Part shown: positions 59,556 through 64,000 of the stretch, in pieces
How the letters are laid out: every line of letters starts with the position of its first letter
Numbering within the stretch: position 1 is the first letter of the stretch
From: Salipiger abyssi
GTDB taxonomy: Bacteria; Pseudomonadota; Alphaproteobacteria; Rhodobacterales; Rhodobacteraceae
Assembly: GCF_017311415.1 (NCBI RefSeq)
Contig: NZ_JAEKIS010000001.1
Location: 372,001-436,000, forward strand
Length of the DNA: 64,000 nucleotides
Reading direction: 5' to 3'
Position numbers and translations under genes: made by a program
The notes under the pieces: model-generated
What the model was told of the DNA's origin: nothing
Databases searched by the model: none
Seen by the model: the letters and a program-made list of their open reading frames with translations, nothing else

Positions 59556-60110
59556 ATGCAAAGACGATCGTTCCTCGTGATCTCCGCAGCGCTGGTCACC
59601 GCCGCATGTGGCGCGACGACCTCCGCCCCGACTCTGGGACCAGATGGCAAACCCCTGCCGCGCGCTTACCGGATCGCACCGGGATCCGGCGCGAAAATCG
59701 AATACAGAATGCTCGACTCGGTGAACGCGCTGCGTCAGGCGCGCGGCGTGCCGCCGCTGTCGCTGAACGCCAAGCTAAACGCCGCGGCGGCAACCCATGC
59801 GCGGGACATGTCGGTGCAGAACCGGCCCTGGCATTTCGGCTCCGACGGCTCCTCGCCCATCGACCGGGTGCAGCGCGTCGGCTACACCGGCCGCCTCGTG
59901 GGTGAGAACATCTCGGAAACCTACGAGACCGAGCTGGAAACCCTCGCCGCCTGGATGGAAGACGCCCCCACGCGCAATGTCATCCTCGATGAATCCGCGC
60001 GCGATCTAGGCTTTGCCTGGTATCAGGAAGACAATGGCAAGATCTGGTGGACGCTGGTCACCGGCGCGCCGAGCCTTGCTCCCACCCCGGGTGAAGGGCT
60101 GCCCTCCTGA
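59556..60110 (+). CDS. CAP-domain (SCP/PR-1-like) lipoprotein
   Basis: A 184-residue exported protein. 'RRSFLVISAALVTAACGATT' combines a lipoprotein signal (lipobox ending at Cys18) with a weak twin-arginine motif. The mature part is a CAP/SCP domain: 'VNALRQARGVPPLSLNAKLN', 'AAATHARDMSVQNRPWHFGS', 'GENISETYETELETLAAWME' and 'DLGFAWYQEDNGKIWWTLV'. Bacterial CAP proteins bind lipids or cell-wall ligands. It sits between two L,D-transpeptidase genes. Confidence 0.9.
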   Translation: MQRRSFLVISAALVTAACGATTSAPTLGPDGKPLPRAYRIAPGSGAKIEYRMLDSVNALRQARGVPPLSLNAKLNAAAATHARDMSVQNRPWHFGSDGSSPIDRVQRVGYTGRLVGENISETYETELETLAAWMEDAPTRNVILDESARDLGFAWYQEDNGKIWWTLVTGAPSLAPTPGEGLPS

Positions 60111-60129
60111 GGCAGCCCGGTCATGCCGG

Positions 60130-60624
60130 TCACGGGGTGATAACGATCGGCGTGCCGTTGCGCACCATCGCATAGATGTCTTCCATCTCGCGGTCGGTCA
60201 CGGCGATGCAGCCCGCCGTCCAGTCGCGCCCGCCCTTGCGGTCTTTCCACGGACGCCCGTGGATGAAGATATCGCCGCCCGGGCTCTTGCCCAGCGTCTC
60301 GGCAAAGGCGCGATCCGCCGGGTTGGGATAGGAAATCCCGATGCTGAGATGGTAGTTCGAGTTCGGGTTGCGCCGGTCGATGAAATACATCCCCTCCGGC
60401 GTCCTGCCGTCGCCCTCGATCTGCTTGTGGCCCTCGGGCGCGAACCCGAGCCCGATATCATAGGCCTTCAGCACCTCCTGATTGTGCAGGAGAAACATGC
60501 GCCGCTGGCTTTTCTGCACGACGATCTGGGTCACTTCCGGACCGTTATAGGATCTGAATTTGCTGGAACACGCCGTGACTGTCGTCGCCAGGGCGAGGAT
60601 GAGAACTAGCCTGAGAAACCGCAT
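60130..60624 (-). CDS. L,D-transpeptidase lipoprotein (YkuD family)
   Basis: A 164-residue lipoprotein with signal 'LRLVLILALATTVTACSSKF' (lipobox Cys19). The YkuD domain includes 'VVQKSQRRMFLLHNQEVLK', 'KQIEGDGRTPEGMYFIDRRN', and the active site 'GDIFIHGRPW' plus 'DWTAGCIAVTDREMEDI'. It converges with the CAP-domain gene (19-base gap). It probably remodels peptidoglycan at the outer-membrane face. Confidence 0.93.
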   Translation of the reverse strand: MRFLRLVLILALATTVTACSSKFRSYNGPEVTQIVVQKSQRRMFLLHNQEVLKAYDIGLGFAPEGHKQIEGDGRTPEGMYFIDRRNPNSNYHLSIGISYPNPADRAFAETLGKSPGGDIFIHGRPWKDRKGGRDWTAGCIAVTDREMEDIYAMVRNGTPIVITP

Positions 60625-60705
60625 TTATCCGCTCGTTGTTTTTTGCCTCTTATAGCGCAAAAAACCCGTCCGGAACAGCCGCGCCAATCCGCCTGCGGCA
60701 CGATT

Positions 60706-62253
60706 TCACCGATCCGTGAGCGTCAGGCAGGCGACCAGCTCGATATGGGTCGACCAGCGGAACTGATCGACCACGCGCAGCCAGTCGAGCGTATAGCCCG
60801 CGTAATCCAGCGCCGCCGCGTCGCGGGCGAAGGTGACCGGGTTGCAGGAGACATAGGCGATGCACGGCACGCGGGCGCGGGCCAGCTCGGTCACCTGCGC
60901 CTCGGCGCCGGCGCGGGGCGGGTCGATCACCGCCGCGTCGAAACGCGCCAGCTCTTCCGGCAGCAGCGGGTTGCGAAAGAGGTCGCGCGCCTCGGCGGTG
61001 ACATGGCGCAGCCCCTGCGCCATACGCCACCCCTTGTCGAGCGCGGCGGTCATCGCCTTGTCGCCCTCGACCGCATGCACCCGCGCGCGCTCGGCCAGCG
61101 GCAGCGCGAAGGTGCCGCAACCGGCAAAGAGATCGACCACATGCGCCGCGTCGCCGACGATCTCGCGCACGCCGTCCAGCAGCGCCGCCTCGCCGTCGGG
61201 CGTGGCCTGAAGAAAGGCGCCGGGCGGCGGCACCACCTCGGCGACGCCCATGCGCTGGATCGTGGGCCGCCGGGTCAGCGCCACCTCATCGCCCCAGGCG
61301 ATGCGCGCCACGTCATGGGCGCGGGCCAGATCCGCCAGTTCGGATTGCAGCGCCGCGTCCAGCGGCTTGCCACCGCTGACGGCGATGTCGAGCCCGGTGA
61401 GGCTCACCGTCGCCAGCACCGAGAGCTCGCCCTTGCGGCTCGCGCCCAGCACCGCCAACGCCTCGACCAATGGCAGCGCGGCGGCAAGTTTGGGATCGAC
61501 CAGCAGACAGTCGGGCACCGAAACGATCACGTCCGAGCCCTTCATGTGGAACCCGGCCAGCGCGCCTTTCTTGGTGCGCCGCGCGGAAAAGGCGGCGCGG
61601 CGGCGGCTTTGCGGTTTCGAGGTGAGACAGGGCCGGATCTCGGTCTCCAGCGCATGCGCCGCCAGCGCCTGCCGCACCACGCCGGTCTTCCAGTCTTCGA
61701 CAAAATCGTCGCGCGCATGCTGCAACTGGCAGCCGCCGCAGCTTTTCGCATGGCGGCAGGGCGCACGCACCCGCATCTCCGACGGTGTGAGAATGCGCGG
61801 CGACGCCATCACGCCATCGGCGATCTCGCCTTCCACCACTTCGCCGGGCAATGCCCCGGGCACAAAGACGGGGCCCGGCGCGATGCCGTCACCCTGATGC
61901 CCCAGCCGTTCGATCGTGACCTGTTCCATGGCCCGCCTCTTGCCCCGAAACGCGCCCCGCTTCAACACCCGCCATAACCGCAGCCAGACCGGCAAATCCA
62001 GCACGATCAGCGTATCGGCCCGCGCAAGGCGCGTGTCATAGGTGGCCGACAGACCGCCTTCGATGATCCAGCTTTCCTGCGCCTCGGCGCTGCGGATCAG
62101 CGGCAGCTTCTGCGGCATGGCGCGCTCGACCCAGCCCGGGCTCCAGTGGATGCGGTCGATATGCACCACCGGCAGCCCGGTGCGGGCCCCCAGCCGCCGT
62201 GCGAGGGTGGATTTCCCCGCGCCGGGCTGGCCGAGGATCATCACACGTTTCAC
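60706..62253 (-). CDS. Fusion: truncated P-loop (adenylate-kinase-like) domain and RumA-type RNA m5U methyltransferase
   Basis: A 515-residue single reading frame. Residues 1-108 are the front of a FlaR/topology-modulation-type P-loop protein ('RVMILGQPGAGKSTLARRLG', 'VVHIDRIHWSPGW', 'LIVLDLPVWLRLWRVLKRG'), whose usual C-terminal 60-80 residues are missing. Residue 109 begins an RumA/RlmD-like methyltransferase: TRAM-like 'QVTIERLGHQGDGIAPGPVF', a [4Fe-4S] set in 'APCRHAKSCGGCQLQH', SAM site 'VVDLFAGCGTFALPLAE', 'AVIDPPRAGA', and catalytic Cys in 'AYVSCNPVTFARD'. An internal ATG at 61929 with AGAGGCGGGCC before it could start the methyltransferase (407 residues) alone. The upstream ABC gene overlaps by 4 bases. 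Confidence 0.85.
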   Translation of the reverse strand: MKRVMILGQPGAGKSTLARRLGARTGLPVVHIDRIHWSPGWVERAMPQKLPLIRSAEAQESWIIEGGLSATYDTRLARADTLIVLDLPVWLRLWRVLKRGAFRGKRRAMEQVTIERLGHQGDGIAPGPVFVPGALPGEVVEGEIADGVMASPRILTPSEMRVRAPCRHAKSCGGCQLQHARDDFVEDWKTGVVRQALAAHALETEIRPCLTSKPQSRRRAAFSARRTKKGALAGFHMKGSDVIVSVPDCLLVDPKLAAALPLVEALAVLGASRKGELSVLATVSLTGLDIAVSGGKPLDAALQSELADLARAHDVARIAWGDEVALTRRPTIQRMGVAEVVPPPGAFLQATPDGEAALLDGVREIVGDAAHVVDLFAGCGTFALPLAERARVHAVEGDKAMTAALDKGWRMAQGLRHVTAEARDLFRNPLLPEELARFDAAVIDPPRAGAEAQVTELARARVPCIAYVSCNPVTFARDAAALDYAGYTLDWLRVVDQFRWSTHIELVACLTLTDR

Positions 62254-64000
62254 TCGGCGGCCTCCTCGGCCTCGGGGTTCACGAACCCGCCCGACTGCCG
62301 GTTCCAGTAGCGCGCATAAAGCCCGTCCTGCGCCAGCAGCACGTCATGGGTGCCCTGTTCGACAATATGACCGTGATCGAGCACGATGATCCGATCCATC
62401 TCGGAGAGGGTCGACAGCCGGTGCGCCACGGCCAGCACCGTCTTGCCCGCCATCACCCGCTCCAGCGCCGACTGGATGGACGCCTCGACCTCGGAATCGA
62501 GCGCACTGGTGGCCTCGTCCAGCACCAGGATCGGCGCGTCCTTGAGGATGGCGCGGGCCAGCGCGATGCGCTGGCGCTGACCGCCGGAGAGTTTCACGCC
62601 GCGCTCGCCCAGATGCGCCTCATAGCCCTCGCGGCCCATATGGTCCTGAAGGCCCAGAATGAACTCATGCGCCTCGGCCTTCTCCGCCGCCGCGATCACG
62701 TCCTCCATGGTGGCGTCAGGCCGGCCATAGCGGATATTGTCGAGCGCCGAGCGGTTGAACATCGCGGTTTCCTGCGTGACCATGCCGATCTGCCGCCGCA
62801 GGCTTTCCTGCGTGACCTCGGAGACGTTCTGCCCGTCGATGAAGATCCCGCCCTTTTCGGCGTCATAGAGCCGCAACAGCAGCGCCACCATGGTAGATTT
62901 CCCCGCCCCGGAGGCGCCGACGATGCCGACCTTTTCGCCGGGCCGGATATCCAGCGCGATATGCTCCACCCCGCCGGATTCACGGCCATAGGCAAAGCCC
63001 ACATCGCGGAACTCGATCCGGCCCTCGCTGACCTCCAGCGGCGCTGCGCCGGGCGCATCGAGCAGCGTATGGGCGGGGGTGATGGTGCGGATCCCGTCCT
63101 CGATCTCGCCGACATTGGCGTAGATCCCCATCAGCGTGAAACTGACCCAGCCGGTCATCTGGCTCAGCCGGATTGCCACCGCACCGGTGGCGGCGATGTC
63201 GCCGGCGCTGACGAACCCCTGGCTCCAGAACGCCAGCGCGGTGCCGATCAGCACCACGGGAAGCGTGCCCGCCAGCGTCATCAGCCAGAAGCGGAAGGCC
63301 GAGGCGACATGGCCGAAGGAAATGAACCGGTCGCGATAGGTCGACATCGCCTCGAGCGCGGCGCGGTCCTCGAACTCGTCATGGGCAAAGAGCTTGACCG
63401 TCTTGATATTGGTCACCGTATCCACAAGCTGCCCGGTCACCATGGCCCGGGCCGAGGCGCGCGCCTGCGACCGTTTGCGGATACGCGGCATGAAATAGCG
63501 CAGCAGCAGCGCATAGGCGCCGACCCAGAGCACCAGCCCGATGGCGATACGCCAGTCGATGGAGCCCACCAGCAACAGCGAGCCAGCGACCGAGGCCAGC
63601 GCGAAGAGGATCGCCTGCACCACCTCGGAAATCACGTCGTTCAGCGCCCGCGCCGTCTGCATCTCCTTCTGCGAGATGCGCCCGGCGAAATCGTTGTCGA
63701 AGAAGGTGACGGAATGGCCCAGCGTGTAGCGGTGCACACGGCTGAGGATCAGGTTGAACACGTTGGGCTGCATGATGACCGACTGCACAAAGGCCGACAG
63801 CCCCGCCGTTATCGGGCGCACCAGCACAAAGAACGCCGCCGCGAAAAGCAGGAACGGCCAGTGATCGGTAAAAACGCTCTGCGCGTCGCTGGACAGCGCC
63901 TTGTCGATGACGTCGCCAAGAAGTTTGGCAGTGATCACCTCGAAGGCGCCGCCCAATGTGGAAAGCAGAGCCGCCGGGATCAGCACCGGCCAGGCGCCCT
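62250..64000 (-). CDS. ABC transporter, fused permease and ATP-binding protein (incomplete at window edge)
   Basis: The start lies beyond 64000, so only the C-terminal part (about 580 residues) is visible. It is an exporter-type half-transporter (MsbA/multidrug-like): several transmembrane helices in the visible first half, then an ATPase with 'VGIVGASGAGKSTMVALLLR' (Walker A), 'KLSGGQRQRIALARAIL' (signature), 'ILVLDEATSALDSE' (Walker B), 'VAHRLSTLSEMD' (H-loop). Substrate not determinable. It ends 4 bases into the next gene, so translation of the P-loop fusion is coupled to it. Confidence 0.92.
   Translation of the reverse strand, partial: GAWPVLIPAALLSTLGGAFEVITAKLLGDVIDKALSSDAQSVFTDHWPFLLFAAAFFVLVRPITAGLSAFVQSVIMQPNVFNLILSRVHRYTLGHSVTFFDNDFAGRISQKEMQTARALNDVISEVVQAILFALASVAGSLLLVGSIDWRIAIGLVLWVGAYALLLRYFMPRIRKRSQARASARAMVTGQLVDTVTNIKTVKLFAHDEFEDRAALEAMSTYRDRFISFGHVASAFRFWLMTLAGTLPVVLIGTALAFWSQGFVSAGDIAATGAVAIRLSQMTGWVSFTLMGIYANVGEIEDGIRTITPAHTLLDAPGAAPLEVSEGRIEFRDVGFAYGRESGGVEHIALDIRPGEKVGIVGASGAGKSTMVALLLRLYDAEKGGIFIDGQNVSEVTQESLRRQIGMVTQETAMFNRSALDNIRYGRPDATMEDVIAAAEKAEAHEFILGLQDHMGREGYEAHLGERGVKLSGGQRQRIALARAILKDAPILVLDEATSALDSEVEASIQSALERVMAGKTVLAVAHRLSTLSEMDRIIVLDHGHIVEQGTHDVLLAQDGLYARYWNRQSGGFVNPEAEEAAE

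Noticed and set aside
1-64000. CRISPR arrays, rRNA, tRNA, insertion sequences
   Set aside because: I saw no array of direct repeats, no transposase gene and no tRNA- or rRNA-like stretch in any gap. A tool such as tRNAscan-SE could confirm this.

Overview
The window is high-GC DNA from an alphaproteobacterium, most likely a Rhodobacterales (Roseobacter/Paracoccaceae-type) bacterium. The main evidence is the regB-senC-regA redox locus, the trxA-addA-addB-murU-amgK-tsaE string, an alphaproteobacterial HslV with a propeptide ending in HGTT, ubiG, hemH and several small conserved Rhodobacterales-type proteins. I found no tRNA, rRNA, CRISPR array or insertion sequence. Genes are tightly packed, with many 4-base stop/start overlaps.

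Layout. 1-10.7 kb: end of a probable short-chain dehydrogenase, then a minus-strand block of trxA, addA, addB, murU, amgK, tsaE and a PAS-domain protein (DNA repair, peptidoglycan recycling, tRNA modification). 10.8-13.5 kb: regB facing senC and regA, the global redox two-component system. 13.5-40.7 kb: a large envelope and secondary-metabolite island. It holds glycosyltransferases, a MOP-family flippase, a chain-length (Wzz-like) protein, a CpsD-like tyrosine kinase, sugar oxidoreductases/epimerases and a WecG/TagA-type transferase. Embedded in it is a compact hybrid assembly line: a 2152-residue polyketide synthase (KS-AT-KR-DH-ACP-TE), a GT2 glycosyltransferase, a 1564-residue NRPS protein with an N-terminal formyltransferase and a luciferase-like monooxygenase inserted in its adenylation domain, and a phosphopantetheinyl transferase. 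40.7-46.6 kb: a phosphotransferase, hslV and hslU separated by two opposite-strand genes, and a D-lyxose isomerase-like gene. 46.6-54.5 kb: an orphan peptide-type binding protein, two unknown genes, proline iminopeptidase, ubiG, a YciI-like gene, an ABC-F ATPase, a 57-residue conserved small protein and cspA. 54.7-64 kb: a MarR regulator, glutaredoxin, comF, a degenerate methyltransferase, hemH, two L,D-transpeptidases around a CAP-domain lipoprotein, a P-loop/RNA-methyltransferase fusion and an incomplete ABC exporter.

The most interesting part is 14.9-30.2 kb. The NRPS looks like a formylating initiation module of the F-A-T type. It has no intact condensation domain and no thioesterase. Its ten-residue specificity code reads D-I-L-Q-F-G-M-I-W-K, close to known glycine codes. 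The PKS has a complete single module ending in a thioesterase. The simplest reading is that a formylated, oxidised amino acid on the NRPS carrier is extended once (or iteratively) by the PKS and released. Two GT2 enzymes and a flippase in the same block suggest that the product is glycosylated, or is attached to or exported with a cell-surface glycan. This is inference; the domain architectures are read directly from the sequence.
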